Shown here: positions 35,884 through 45,730 of the stretch, in pieces
How the letters are laid out: the number at the start of each line of letters is the position of its first letter
How positions within the stretch are numbered: position 1 is the stretch's first letter
Assembly (NCBI GenBank): GCA_965199235.1
Contig: CBDAQU010000002.1
Coordinates: 124,001-188,000 of the forward strand
From: BOG-908 sp965199235
Lineage (GTDB): Bacteria; Pseudomonadota; Alphaproteobacteria; Acetobacterales; Acetobacteraceae
Length of the DNA: 64,000 bases
Direction of reading: 5' to 3'
Translations under genes and position numbers: made by a program
The notes under the pieces: model-generated
Told to the model about the DNA's origin: nothing
Databases searched by the model: none
What the model saw: the letters and a program-made list of their open reading frames with translations, nothing else

Positions 35884-37491
35884 TCACGAAGCGAGTGCCA
35901 GAGCCTCGGCGGCGCGCATGCCGTCGACGGCGGCCGAAAGAATGCCGCCAGCGTAGCCTGCACCTTCGCCCGCGGGGTAGAGGCCTTGGGTGTTGAGAGA
36001 CTGGAAATCTTCGCCGCGGGTGATGCGGACGGGGCTGGAGGTGCGGGTTTCGACGCCTGTCATGACTGCGTCCGCCATGTCGAAGCCCGGGATGCGGCGG
36101 CCGAACACCGGAAGCGCCTCGCGGATGGCGCCGAGCACGGCCGATGGCAGGCAGAGCGAGAGGTCGGTCGGCTGCACGCCCGGCTTGTAGGACGGCACCA
36201 CGCAGCCGAGCGACGTGCTGGGCCGCCCGGCCAGGAAGTCGCCCACGCGCTGGCCGGGGGCGGCGTAGGTGCCGCCGCCTGCCTCGAAGGCGAGCGACTC
36301 CAGGCGGCGCTGGAAGGCGATGCCGGCGAGCGGGTTTTCTCCATCCTCGCCGAAATCGGCGGGGCCGACGCCGACCACAATGCCGGCATTGGCGTTGCGC
36401 TCGGCGCGCGAATACTGGCTCATTCCGTTGGTCACGACGCGGCCGGGCTCCGACGTGGCTGCGACGACCGTGCCGCCAGGGCACATGCAGAAACTGTAGG
36501 TGGAGCGGCCGCCGGCGCCGTGATGCACCAGCTTGTAGTCGGCAGCGCCCAGGGCGGCGTGGCCGGCGAAGCTGCCGAAGCGGGCGCGGTCGATGACCGA
36601 TTGAGGGTGCTCGATGCGCACGCCGACCGAGAACGGTTTTGCGTCCAGGTGCACGCCGCGCTGCGCTAGCGTCGCGAACAGGTCGCGCGCGGAGTGGCCC
36701 GGTGCGAGGACCACCTGGGGCGCGTCCAGCGTGAAGCCGTCTTCCAGCATCAGTCCTTCGATCCGCCGTGCCCCGTCCGGCGCGCGGCCGATGCGCAGGT
36801 CGGTGACGCGGGCGCCGAAGCGGTACTCGCCGCCCAACCGTTCGATCTCGGCGCGCAGGCTTTCCACCACGGTGACCAGGCGGAAGGTGCCGATATGCGG
36901 CTTTGCCGCGACGAGGATGTCCTCCGGCGCGCCGGCGCGGACGAAGATTTCCAGCACGCGGCGGCCGAGATGGGCGGGGTCTCGGATGCCGGACCAGAGC
37001 TTGCCGTCGGAGAAGGTGCCTGCCCCGCCCTCGCCGAACTGCACGTTGCTTTCCGGCGTGAGCACCGATTTGCGCCACAACGCGAAGGTGTCCGTGGTAC
37101 GCTGCCGCACCACGCGGCCGCGCTCGAGGATGATCGGACGAAAGCCCATCTGGGCGAGGGTCAGCGCGGCGAACAGCCCGCAGGGGCCTGCGCCGATGAC
37201 CACCGGGCGGTGGGCGAGCTGCGGCCGCGCGCGGGCGACCGGGCGGTAGGTGGTGTCGGGGGTGCGCGAGACGTGGGGGTCGGCGGAGAGGCGGGCGAGC
37301 ACCGCGTCCTCGTCGGGCAGTTCGACGTCGAGCGTGTAGACGGACTGGATGGCGGAGCGGCGCCGGGCGTCGATGCCGCGCCGGAACACGCGCGTCTGGG
37401 TCGGTTCGACGCCCAGCCTGCGCCGTGCGGCCTCGCCCAGGGCGACGGGAGTGTGGTCGAGCGGCAGCTTCACTTCGGTCAGGCGCAGCAC
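35884..37491 (-). CDS. COG2509-type FAD-dependent dehydrogenase, function unknown
   Basis: A 535-aa flavoprotein. The start is taken as GTG 37491 (MLRLTEVKLPLDHTP), which fits the conserved N-terminus of this family; the longer frame would run into fumC. An N-terminal ~90-residue domain precedes the FAD-binding motif VVIGAGPCGLFAALTLA. GEGGAGTFSDGKL, YSFCMCPGGTVVAA and the final PAGEGAGYAGGILSAAVDGM are typical. The substrate is not known for the family. It diverges from fumC with 88 nt between starts. Confidence 0.9.
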   Translation of the reverse strand: MLRLTEVKLPLDHTPVALGEAARRRLGVEPTQTRVFRRGIDARRRSAIQSVYTLDVELPDEDAVLARLSADPHVSRTPDTTYRPVARARPQLAHRPVVIGAGPCGLFAALTLAQMGFRPIILERGRVVRQRTTDTFALWRKSVLTPESNVQFGEGGAGTFSDGKLWSGIRDPAHLGRRVLEIFVRAGAPEDILVAAKPHIGTFRLVTVVESLRAEIERLGGEYRFGARVTDLRIGRAPDGARRIEGLMLEDGFTLDAPQVVLAPGHSARDLFATLAQRGVHLDAKPFSVGVRIEHPQSVIDRARFGSFAGHAALGAADYKLVHHGAGGRSTYSFCMCPGGTVVAATSEPGRVVTNGMSQYSRAERNANAGIVVGVGPADFGEDGENPLAGIAFQRRLESLAFEAGGGTYAAPGQRVGDFLAGRPSTSLGCVVPSYKPGVQPTDLSLCLPSAVLGAIREALPVFGRRIPGFDMADAVMTGVETRTSSPVRITRGEDFQSLNTQGLYPAGEGAGYAGGILSAAVDGMRAAEALALAS

Positions 37492-37579
37492 TTGGTTTTT
37501 CCGGCAGTGGCGGGTTGGCGGTTTTTCGCCAAGCCTTCTTATGGCTATAGCGAGCTTCATATTCATCCACGAGGACGCG

Positions 37580-39001
<1,422 letters not shown>

Positions 39002-39108
39002 TGCGCGCTTTGCTATGAGGCGCGCGCGGGCGGCCGCAGGCCGTTGGGCTGTGCGGGGCGCGGTGGGGCGGAGCGTGTGCGGCGTTTGCGGGCGAGCGGC
39101 GGGCCGGT

Positions 39109-39750
39109 TCAGCCCGGGCGGGGCGGCGGCTGTGGCGCTGGGCGGCGGGATTCGGGTTGCGGCGCCGGCCTTGATGCGGGCGGCGCGGGCCTGACCGGGC
39201 GGAGCGGCGGGTGGGCCGCCGCCTGGTCGGGCGCCTGGCCGAGGGCTTGGCGGATGGCGGCGAGGATTTGCTCGACGGGGCGGTGGTCCAGCGCCTCGAA
39301 ACCCTCCTGGTGGAAGGATTCGGGGGTTTCCGGATGCAGGCCGCTCTGGGCGGCGGGGCGCGCGGCCGTTTTGGCGTGCGGCGGGCCGGGGGTGCGCTGC
39401 TGGGGCTGGGCGTTGCGCAAAGGGGTAAAATCGCCGGCGACGATGCGGTTTTCGAGCGCGATGGCCTGGCGCACGGCGTAGGCGACGCGGGTGAACAGGC
39501 GGCCGGGGTCGGCAATGCGGCACACCGGCGGCAGGTGGGCGCCTGGCATCGGGTGTTCGATGGGAGTTTCGAGAGTGGCCACCGCTTCGCGCGCCGCGGC
39601 GCGGGCGACCTGCATGCCGAGTTCGGTGAGCTCTCGGCAGGCGCGCAACTGGCGCTCGGTGCGGTCGGCGGCCGATTCCGGTGGATGTGGGGCGATGGCG
39701 TTCAGGGGTGTGGCCGGGTGGTTCGTTGCGGGAGGGTGGGGATAGAGCAT
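39109..39750 (-). CDS. Conserved-looking hypothetical protein, Pro/Ala-rich C-terminus
   Basis: A 213-aa protein from ATG 39750 (MLYPHPPATNHPATP). A helical core (RQLRACRELTELGMQVARAA, later FTRVAYAVRQAIALENRIVA) is followed by a Pro/Arg-rich tail. I recall similar unnamed proteins with the FxRVARAVRxAI pattern in acetic acid bacteria, so the minus strand is preferred over the 221-codon ORF on the other strand. Function is unknown. The upstream codons of the longer ORF read through a repeat-like intergenic stretch and are excluded. Confidence 0.6.
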   Translation of the reverse strand: MLYPHPPATNHPATPLNAIAPHPPESAADRTERQLRACRELTELGMQVARAAAREAVATLETPIEHPMPGAHLPPVCRIADPGRLFTRVAYAVRQAIALENRIVAGDFTPLRNAQPQQRTPGPPHAKTAARPAAQSGLHPETPESFHQEGFEALDHRPVEQILAAIRQALGQAPDQAAAHPPLRPVRPAPPASRPAPQPESRRPAPQPPPRPG

Positions 39751-39798
39751 GAAGGGGCGCGGGTGGGCAAAGGGTTTTGGGGGAGGTTGGGTGGGGGT

Positions 39799-39821
39799 GA
39801 TGGGATGCGGAGCACCCCATC
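39799..39821. repeat. Short hairpin element between two hypothetical genes
   Basis: GATGGG and CCCATC form a 6-bp stem around an 11-nt loop, followed by CTACG. Sequences of the form GGGTGCTCCGCATCCC-CTACG recur as dispersed intergenic elements in many proteobacteria. This copy lies between 39109-39750 and 39828-40310. Confidence 0.4.
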
Positions 39822-39827
39822 CTACGA

Positions 39828-40310
39828 TCACGGGGCGGCGGGTGCTTCGAATGGCGCAGCCAGGATGATCTCGTAGGTGATCGGGCCGTGATCTGCGTGC
39901 CGATCGGCCCGGTATGCCTCGTAGCGGGACTCGTCGAAATAGAGCACCGTCCAATCTGGCAGCGTCTGCTTGACGGCCTGAGCGATGGCGCGTCCCTCGG
40001 CGCAGAACGCTCCGATGTCGGTGAGCGGCGTGGCCCCGTCGTCGCTACCCCAGATGGTCTCAAAGTCGTTCTGCCAGCGATCCATGCGGGCGACGAGTTC
40101 CGGCGGGATGGGGAGGCTGCACGCGGGGCTGCCGCCGCCGTTCTTGTGCCACACGCAGCAACCGAGCCCGTGATCCGCCTTGATGCGCACCCAGCGTTCG
40201 TCCTGGAAGGTGGGTTCCGGCGGCAAACCGTCCAGCATCTTGGCGAGCAGCCGAGCGGCTTCCCGCCTGGTCAGCAACCGAAAGTTTTTCGGGCGCTCTC
40301 TTTCCGACAT
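39828..40310 (-). CDS. Hypothetical protein
   Basis: A 160-aa soluble protein that starts at ATG 40310 (MSERERPKNFRLLTRREAARLLA). It contains a CCVWHKNGGG stretch with paired Cys and a His, and ends with an Ala/Pro stretch. No transmembrane or signal segment is seen and I do not recognise the family. The N-terminal extension that would be possible upstream overlaps the divergent methyltransferase pseudogene and is rejected. Its position beside that pseudogene may mean it belongs to a former restriction-modification neighbourhood, which is only a guess. Confidence 0.6.
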   Translation of the reverse strand: MSERERPKNFRLLTRREAARLLAKMLDGLPPEPTFQDERWVRIKADHGLGCCVWHKNGGGSPACSLPIPPELVARMDRWQNDFETIWGSDDGATPLTDIGAFCAEGRAIAQAVKQTLPDWTVLYFDESRYEAYRADRHADHGPITYEIILAAPFEAPAAP

Positions 40311-40395
40311 GCCGGCCGTATTGGATCGTCCGCGGTCCGACGGCAAGATGGATGCGGACTGCGGGTGCGGTACGAGCGCCGGCCGTGCATGGGAG

Positions 40396-41413
40396 TTGCC
40401 GATCACGGCTGATCTGGACGCGTTCGTTCGGCGATGGGCAGGCGGGGAGCCGGCGGAGCGGGCCAGCGCGCAGCCCTTCCTGTGCGAACTGTGCGACGCC
40501 ATCGGCGTCCCGCGCCCACCGCCGGCGGGCGCAGGGCGGCATCGGACCGTACCGGTTCGAACGCAACGTCACCCACCACGACGACACGCGCGCCACCATC
40601 CGCCGCATCGACCTCTACAAGCAGGGCTGCTTCATCTGGAAGCCAAGCAGGGCGCCAACGCAGCCCCGCAATAGGAGGTGTTCGCTGCGCAGTCCGAAGC
40701 GGTCCGGCGGCAGGCGGTGCGCAACTCACCTGGCTGGGGGCAGCACATGCTGCGTGCGCGCGGCCAGGCGGAAGGCTAAGTCCGCGACCTGCCGACAGAC
40801 GAACCCGCGCCACCGTTCATCATCGTGGCCGATATCGGCTTCTGCTTCGACATCTACGCCGATTTCTCCGGCACCGGACGGCACTACACCCAGTTTCCGG
40901 ACGCCAAGAGCTTCCGCGTCTACCTGCCGGACCTGCAACGGCCAGAGATACGTGCGCGTCTGGCCACGATGCGGGACGCGTCTCCATCCTGCTTCGCCTG
41001 CACGATACGCTCGATGCGCAGGTCGCCGCCGCCTATGGCTGGCCGGATGCGCTGCCCGCCGCCGAAACGGTCGCGCGCGTGGTGGCGTTCAACGTGCAGC
41101 ATTACGCCGAAGAGGCTGCGGGGCTGGTGCGCTTGTTGCGCCCTGACTTCCAGGCGCCCACCGAACAGCGCCGCGCAACGCAGGACAGCATGGCCGTCGC
41201 ACAAGCTGATGACACGGCCCTTCCCGCCTGGCCCGCCCGCGACCCAGACCGGTTCGTTGCGTTGCGCGCCATGCTAGCCGCCACCCCAGCGCGCCCGGTC
41301 AACCTATCCCGCCGTTCAGTGGCGCCAGCCCCGCCAAGATCGGCGAAATGCTGGAAACGCTGACCGCCCTGGGCCAGGCTCGCCGAGGAACGGATGGGCG
41401 GTATTTCGTGTGA
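40396..41413 (+). pseudogene. Decayed class I DNA methyltransferase, catalytic core deleted
   Basis: Pieces of a large SAM-dependent DNA methyltransferase (the MmeI/YeeA-like N6-adenine type) lie in order in changing frames. First comes ADLDAFVRRWAGGEPAERAS with FLCELCDAIGVPRPP (40396-40535), then GPYRFERNVTHHDD and RRIDLYKQGCF in another frame, then GWGQHMLRARGQAEG with an in-frame stop at 40777, then FIIVADIGFCFDIYADFSGT. After about 40980 the sequence jumps to C-terminal blocks ILLRLHDTLDAQVAAAYGWP and LVRLLRPDFQAP. The frame then changes again to end KIGEMLETLTALGQARRG with YFV and TGA at 41413. The SAM-binding and NPPY catalytic blocks are absent, so an internal deletion plus at least four frameshifts explain it. 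Confidence 0.75.
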
Positions 41414-41451
41414 CGGCCGCGGCACATGCCCGAAGGTCAATCTACCGATGC

Positions 41452-41477
41452 CCCGCATTGCCCGACCGCAATGCGGG
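41452..41477. repeat. Perfect 10-bp hairpin (possible bidirectional terminator)
   Basis: CCCGCATTGC and GCAATGCGGG form a perfect 10-bp stem with a 6-nt loop. It lies between the 3' end of the methyltransferase pseudogene and the 3' end of the DUF3828 gene, so it could terminate from both sides. No long T-run follows. The adjoining GGCGGA...TCCGCCCTACG (41508-41545) resembles the dispersed element seen near 39.8 kb. Confidence 0.5.
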
Positions 41478-41556
41478 CTGCGAGGCTTGAAGCAGTAACG
41501 TGGGTGATGGCGGAGGGTGCTTGGCTGTTCCGCCCTACGCGTGCTGCAAGACGCCT

Positions 41557-42012
41557 TCAAGGCGCGGCTAAAAATGCGCGGAGGCTAGGCATCCCTTGGG
41601 TAGCAACGTCGGCGATGCGCCAGCCGCCTTGGGTGCTGATTAGGTGCAGTCGCAGAGCCCTCACGGACTCGCCCAGCTTAAAGCGAACGCTTGCCTCGGC
41701 CCGACTGTCGGGGAGCTCAGTCACGTTGATCTGGAAAGGTTTGAGGCCGTCGGAGTCTTGGCAGTCGCAGATCGGGTCGTGGTCGAGCTTGCCGACTGCG
41801 CCCGGGTGGCGGGTCTGGTCGGCGCGAATTTCGGCGAGAAGTTTTGGGGCGAAGAGGGTGCTGGCGCGCCGGCCGAGAATGGGGGGCGAATCGGGTTCGC
41901 TGTAGCTCTGGTAGAGGCGCTCGACGAACAACTTTGCGCCGGTTTCGGGTGGGGCGGCCATGGCCGGCGTGGCGGCGAGGCAGGCGGCGAGAAGGGCGGC
42001 GGAGCGGGTCAT
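41557..42012 (-). CDS. DUF3828-like exported protein, possible immunity protein
   Basis: A 151-aa protein with a clear signal peptide (MTRSAALLAACLAATPAMA) and a small alpha/beta domain in which FVERLYQSYSEP and ADVATQGMPSLRAFLA match the DUF3828 pattern as I recall it. Its ATG overlaps the stop of the upstream amidase-like gene in an ATGA junction, so the two are made together. An exported partner of a cytoplasmically made peptidoglycan hydrolase is the usual layout of a toxin and its periplasmic immunity protein, which is inferred here. The longer frame that starts at 42414 is a shadow of the upstream gene. Confidence 0.65.
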   Translation of the reverse strand: MTRSAALLAACLAATPAMAAPPETGAKLFVERLYQSYSEPDSPPILGRRASTLFAPKLLAEIRADQTRHPGAVGKLDHDPICDCQDSDGLKPFQINVTELPDSRAEASVRFKLGESVRALRLHLISTQGGWRIADVATQGMPSLRAFLAAP

Positions 42013-42374
42013 GGGCGATAAACCTGCATGGGCGGCTTGTTGGTGCGGTAACCGGGCCCGGCCCAGATGTCGCGCTGCTTGAAGTCGGAGACCCACCGGG
42101 TGCCGTCGTAAAGGGCGATGTGGCCGTTCACGTCGCCGCCTGAATAGTTCTGGATGACGACGACCTCGCCTTTTTGCGGAGTGTAGCCGGCGGCGGGAAC
42201 TGGGATCAGGCCTTGGCCGGTAAGGAAGGGGCCGTAATCCTTGGCCGAGTAGGGATGCTGGTCGAGGTTGATGCCACCGGCCTGCAGGGCGCGGCGCACG
42301 TATTTGGCGCATTGGCCGCCTGGTTCGGCTTCTGCGTGGTCGTCGGCGTATTTGGCGGCGGCGTCCTTGTCCAT
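42009..42374 (-). CDS. CHAP-like cysteine amidase/peptidase, possible effector
   Basis: A 121-aa protein with the minimal Cys-His layout of CHAP/NlpC-like peptidoglycan hydrolases. The presumed catalytic Cys22 is in PGGQCAKYVRRALQAGG at the start of a helix, and His85 is in VNGHIALYDG on a beta strand; KGEVVVIQNY precedes it as in CHAP domains. There is no signal peptide, so export would need a dedicated machine such as a type VI secretion system, of which no gene is seen in the window. It is translationally coupled to the downstream exported DUF3828-like gene. Confidence 0.65.
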   Translation of the reverse strand: MDKDAAAKYADDHAEAEPGGQCAKYVRRALQAGGINLDQHPYSAKDYGPFLTGQGLIPVPAAGYTPQKGEVVVIQNYSGGDVNGHIALYDGTRWVSDFKQRDIWAGPGYRTNKPPMQVYRP

Positions 42375-42493
42375 CCTGGCCTCCGAGAGACGGGCGAAGT
42401 CGTTGCGCCCTCAACCATGCAGGGAGTTCGAAGGTTGCGACAGTGCTGGGGTGCGGACGGCACGGGCCCGCCCCCCTTGGAATGGATTGCGGG

Positions 42494-42640
42494 TTATTTT
42501 TGGTTCTGCTGGCAGGATGGTGGGGCTGAGCTGTTCCAGAGTTTGTAGGCTTGGACGTCGGCTTCGTCTTGGGCGGGCGTCAGGGCTGTGCGGCTGAAGA
42601 GGGTGACGGTGTAGCCGGTGCCTTGGCCGATAGTTGCCCA
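42494..42640 (-). pseudogene. Short C-terminal coding remnant of an unknown gene
   Basis: On the minus strand this frame reads GQGTGYTVTLFSRTALTPAQ, then DEADVQAYKLWNSSAPPSC, and ends at TAA 42494. It looks like the tail of a larger protein whose N-terminal part is not present; upstream the frame passes through the glyQ terminator. I cannot name the family. The rest of the 42375-42725 gap holds only the terminator. Confidence 0.3.
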
Positions 42641-42685
42641 TGAGGTTGCCGGCCCAAGCGCAGCATCATCCCCAAAAGTCTTTTG

Positions 42686-42707
42686 CTTCTTTTCTTCAGA
42701 AAAGAAG
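42686..42707 (-). terminator. Terminator-like palindrome downstream of glyQ
   Basis: CTTCTTTTC-TTCA-GAAAAGAAG is a perfect 9-bp stem with a 4-nt loop that starts 18 nt after the glyQ stop. AAAAGACTTTT follows on the minus strand. A closely related TTTTGCTTCTTTT core occurs at 55.43 kb. Confidence 0.6.
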
Positions 42708-42725
42708 GCCTTGCTTACCTTCGAC

Positions 42726-43628
42726 TTACAACGCCCCCGCGAGCCACCCCTCGCAGCACGCTTTGGCCAGAGTGCGGACGCGGCCGATATACGCCGCTCG
42801 CTCCGACACGCTGATGACGCCTCGGGCGTCCAGCAGGTTGAAGAGGTGGCTGGCTTTTATGCATTGGTCGTAGGCGGGGAGCGGGAGGGCGCGGGCGAGG
42901 AGGGCGGTGCATTCGGATTCGGCGTCGGCGAAGTGCTGTTGGAGTTGGGCGGTGTTGGCGGCTTCGAAGTTGTAGGAGGAGTATTCGCGTTCGGCGCGCA
43001 GGAAGACGTCGCCGTAGGTGACGCCACCGCCTTTCGCGTCGGATCCGTTGAAATCGAGGTCGTAGACGCTTTCGACGCCTTGCACATACATGGCCAGGCG
43101 TTCGAGGCCGTAGGTGAATTCGGCCGAGGGGAGCACGACTGGGATGCCACCGACCTGCTGGAAGTAGGTGAACTGGGTGACCTCCATGCCGTCGCACCAG
43201 ACTTCCCAGCCGAGGCCCCAGGCGCCAAGGGTCGGGCTTTCCCAGTCGTCCTCGACGAAGCGGACATCGTGCAAGGCAGGGTCGATGCCGATGGCGCGGT
43301 AGCTGTCGAGCAACAGGGCCTGCGCGTCTGGCGGGCTCGGTTTCATGATGACCTGGTACTGGTAGTAGTGCTGCAGGCGGTTGGGGTTCTGCCCGTAGCG
43401 GCCGTCGCTGGGGCGGCGGCAGGGTTGGACGTAGGCGGCGCGCCAGGGTTTGGGGCCGAGGGCGCGCAGGGTCGTCGCGGGGTGGAAGGTGCCGGCGCCC
43501 ATCTCGATGTCGTAGGGCTGCAGGATGACGCAGCCTTGCGCGGCCCAGTAGGCGTGCAGGCGCAGGATGATGTCTTGGAAGCTCGGTTTTGCGGTTTTCA
43601 CGACCAGGGCGGGCGAGGCGGCGTCCAT
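42726..43628 (-). CDS. glyQ: Glycyl-tRNA synthetase alpha subunit
   Basis: The 300-aa catalytic subunit of the heterotetrameric bacterial glycyl-tRNA synthetase. The conserved N-terminus SFQDIILRLHAYWAAQGCVI with LQPYD, then AGTFHPATTLRALGPKPW, and YVQPCRRPSDGRYGQNPNRL are all present. It charges tRNA-Gly only together with the beta subunit GlyS, which is normally the next gene; here a terminator and an unrelated gene follow. It diverges from a small membrane protein with 79 nt between starts. Confidence 0.97.
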   Translation of the reverse strand: MDAASPALVVKTAKPSFQDIILRLHAYWAAQGCVILQPYDIEMGAGTFHPATTLRALGPKPWRAAYVQPCRRPSDGRYGQNPNRLQHYYQYQVIMKPSPPDAQALLLDSYRAIGIDPALHDVRFVEDDWESPTLGAWGLGWEVWCDGMEVTQFTYFQQVGGIPVVLPSAEFTYGLERLAMYVQGVESVYDLDFNGSDAKGGGVTYGDVFLRAEREYSSYNFEAANTAQLQQHFADAESECTALLARALPLPAYDQCIKASHLFNLLDARGVISVSERAAYIGRVRTLAKACCEGWLAGAL

Positions 43629-43707
43629 TGACTTGCGGTGCGTCCTGGGCGGTTAGGGTTGTGGCGCAGCATAGGCGCCGGCGCGGCAAATCGGTAGGGC
43701 AGCACGC

Positions 43708-44091
43708 ATGCGACGGCGGGATTGGGTGGGGCTGGGCGCGGTTGTGCTGGTCTGGGCGGCCCTAGTCGCCTATCGCCAGATTTTTCTGGAGCCGCGGGAG
43801 TGGGGCGCGCTCTGCGTGTCGGCCAGCCCGCCGCTGGCGTGCCTGCCGCGCCAGGGGCTGATCTGGTTGCAGCGCTACTACCTGATGGGCAGCGCCTCCC
43901 TGGCACTCGGGCTGTGGGGTTTGGCTTGGCGCGGCGGGTTCGCCGTGCAGCTGGCTGCGGTACTGATCGGCATCGCGGCGGTGGAGAACTACAACGCGAC
44001 CTGGGGTGCAATCGGCGCCGCTCTCGGGGCCTGGGGATGGCTGCGCCGCGAGGGGTGGGCTTCGCGGCCCAGACCGACGCAGGCGGGGTGA
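43708..44091 (+). CDS. Small hypothetical membrane protein
   Basis: A 127-aa protein with three or four hydrophobic helices, including LGAVVLVWAALVAYRQIF at the start and a Gly/Ala-rich segment (ATWGAIGAALGAWGWL) near the end. A Cys in WGALCVSA and another in PLACLPRQG lie in a likely periplasmic loop between helices one and two. No family was recognised. It diverges from glyQ, and strong codon bias together with lack of stops over its whole length support it as real. Confidence 0.6.
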   Translation: MRRRDWVGLGAVVLVWAALVAYRQIFLEPREWGALCVSASPPLACLPRQGLIWLQRYYLMGSASLALGLWGLAWRGGFAVQLAAVLIGIAAVENYNATWGAIGAALGAWGWLRREGWASRPRPTQAG

Positions 44092-44335
44092 AGGTTTCCG
44101 CAACGCCCCGGCACGCCCACCGCCTGACAACACAAGGCATGAAAGTGCAAAGGTCCACACCCTCTCGTTTTGGATGCAACATAATACACAAGAGCCTTGG
44201 CCGCAGTCTCAACAACACATTACAGCAATATGTTGCGTCTTGTATCGTATAGACCCAGGATGTGCACGTTGCGACGTCGGACCGTAGACGTTTTGGAAAC
44301 CATACGACTGAGCGGCCGAACCGGGGGGAGTCAGA

Positions 44336-44824
44336 GTGAACAACAACAAGGTCAAAGCCTGTATTCTGGCATGTGTCGGCTGTTTTCTGGTGGGCAAATC
44401 CGCCGCTTCTGCCAGCAACACTACCCTGCTGCTGGTCCGCTCGTCGCTTGCCAACGTCCCGGATTCCAGCGGATCGAGCGACCTCTGGCAATACGAAGGC
44501 GGCGTCATCCAAAACACCGCCGGCACCGCCATGATCGGCCACTACCTCGCCAATCGCCGCGTCACCAGCGCCGGCACCTCCGCCGACAATACGGCGGCGG
44601 AAACGATCACCCTGTTCTTCTCGAATGCCACCGCCGGCGACGTCCCCTACAGCATCACCCTGCAGGGCGCCTATTCCTACAACACCGGCCAGTTCGCGGG
44701 CTCAGTCAGCGCCGCCTCGGCCCGATATCACCCTCTGACCGGCGACAGCGCCACCGGCGCCGTTACGAGCAACGGCGCCACCAAGATCATTATCGACTTC
44801 GACGGCAACACCACCGTCCCCTGA
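44336..44824 (+). CDS. Hypothetical secreted protein
   Basis: A 162-aa protein with a signal peptide (KACILACVGCFLVGKSAASA) and a Ser/Thr/Asn-rich beta-type mature domain: LWQYEGGVIQNTAG, ITLFFSNATAGDVPYSITLQ and FSGSVSAAS-like segments. The domain recalls small beta-barrel secreted proteins but I do not recognise it. The 244-nt upstream spacer is relatively AT-rich, with an imperfect inverted repeat CAACACATT/AATATGTTG (44210-44232), so regulation is likely complex. It is isolated from other genes. Confidence 0.65.
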   Translation: MNNNKVKACILACVGCFLVGKSAASASNTTLLLVRSSLANVPDSSGSSDLWQYEGGVIQNTAGTAMIGHYLANRRVTSAGTSADNTAAETITLFFSNATAGDVPYSITLQGAYSYNTGQFAGSVSAASARYHPLTGDSATGAVTSNGATKIIIDFDGNTTVP

Positions 44825-44922
44825 TATCCAAGAAAGCAGGATGGGCTTCAGCTCAACACTTTGCTTTGCGCAATTGTCAAGCCGGCAGATTTCTCGCAAA
44901 CGAACACTGCTGTCCTGTCAAT

Positions 44923-45132
44923 CTAAACGGTCCTGTGCGCATCGGGTTCGCTGGACAGCTCGTCCGGGCGGCCAGCATTGCGGTCGCCGCTGACAATGGT
45001 CTGGTCCTGGTCCACCCGCTCCGGCTTCGACGGCCCGGACTTGTCCGGATTGCCGGGCTTGGTGCTGTGAGTGCCGCCGGGATCGACGCCGTCCAGCGGA
45101 TCGTTGCCTGTGGTGCGCGGCGTGTCGGACAT
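44923..45132 (-). CDS. Small hydrophilic hypothetical protein
   Basis: A 69-aa highly polar protein (MSDTPRTTGNDPLDGVDPGG onward) rich in Asp, Gly, Pro and Thr, likely disordered. ATG 45132 is taken because the longer frame upstream overlaps the divergent gene at 45212 and looks unlike protein. Such short disordered proteins often respond to stress in acetic acid bacteria and relatives; this is only a comparison. No partner is visible. Confidence 0.45.
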   Translation of the reverse strand: MSDTPRTTGNDPLDGVDPGGTHSTKPGNPDKSGPSKPERVDQDQTIVSGDRNAGRPDELSSEPDAHRTV

Positions 45133-45211
45133 GGCGCTATACTCCGTTATGAGACGAGCATAAGCGCGGGCGTGGCCAGGGTTGCCATAGGTCGCGTCCT
45201 GGAGGTCAAGC

Positions 45212-45685
45212 ATGAGCACGGAACGGCCGCCTTTCCCGCCTTTCGACCAGGCGACGGCCACGCAAAAGGCGCGCATGGCCGAGGACGCCTGGAACAGCCG
45301 GGACCCCGAGCGCGTGGCGCTGGCCTACACGGAGGATTCGGTTTGGCGGAATCGCTCGGAGTTCTTTGCCGGCCGCCCCGCGATCGTCGCGTTTCTGCAA
45401 CGCAAATGGGCGCGGGAGGCGGAATACCGGTTGATCAAGCAGGTCTGGGCTTTTGCGGGCGACCGCATTGCCGTGCGTTTCGCCTATGAGTGGCACGATG
45501 CTGTCGCGGGCGCGTGGTTTCGCAGCTACGGCAACGAGCAATGGGCGTTCGATGCGCAGGGATTGATGCGGCGGCGCTACGCATCGATCAACGATGTGGC
45601 GATCGGGGAGGCGGACCGACTGTTCCGATGGCCGGCTGGGGCGCGCCCGGACGGTCATCCGGAGTTGGACGCGCTAGGATTGTGA
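45212..45685 (+). CDS. DUF1348 / NTF2-like (SnoaL) family protein
   Basis: A 157-aa protein of the nuclear-transport-factor-2 fold. The diagnostic DUF1348 stretches are AEDAWNSRDPERVALAYTED, VWRNRSEFFAGRPAIVAFL, FAYEWHD and WFRSYGNEQWAFDAQGLM with RRRYASIND. The family forms a small cone-like barrel that usually binds a hydrophobic ligand. Its function is unknown. It diverges from the small hydrophilic gene with 79 nt between starts. Confidence 0.92.
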   Translation: MSTERPPFPPFDQATATQKARMAEDAWNSRDPERVALAYTEDSVWRNRSEFFAGRPAIVAFLQRKWAREAEYRLIKQVWAFAGDRIAVRFAYEWHDAVAGAWFRSYGNEQWAFDAQGLMRRRYASINDVAIGEADRLFRWPAGARPDGHPELDALGL

Positions 45686-45730
45686 TCTTTCTTTGACGGG
45701 CGCTCTGTGCCCACCGCTGGAGTGCGTTCG

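Noticed and set aside
39211..39876. Plus-strand ORF of 221 codons over a hypothetical gene
   Set aside because: The minus-strand frame has helical protein character and a plausible start; this frame is a Gly/Arg-rich GC-rich shadow.
44197..45489. 430-codon plus-strand ORF
   Set aside because: It is Arg-rich, spans three better-supported genes in other frames and has no family features.
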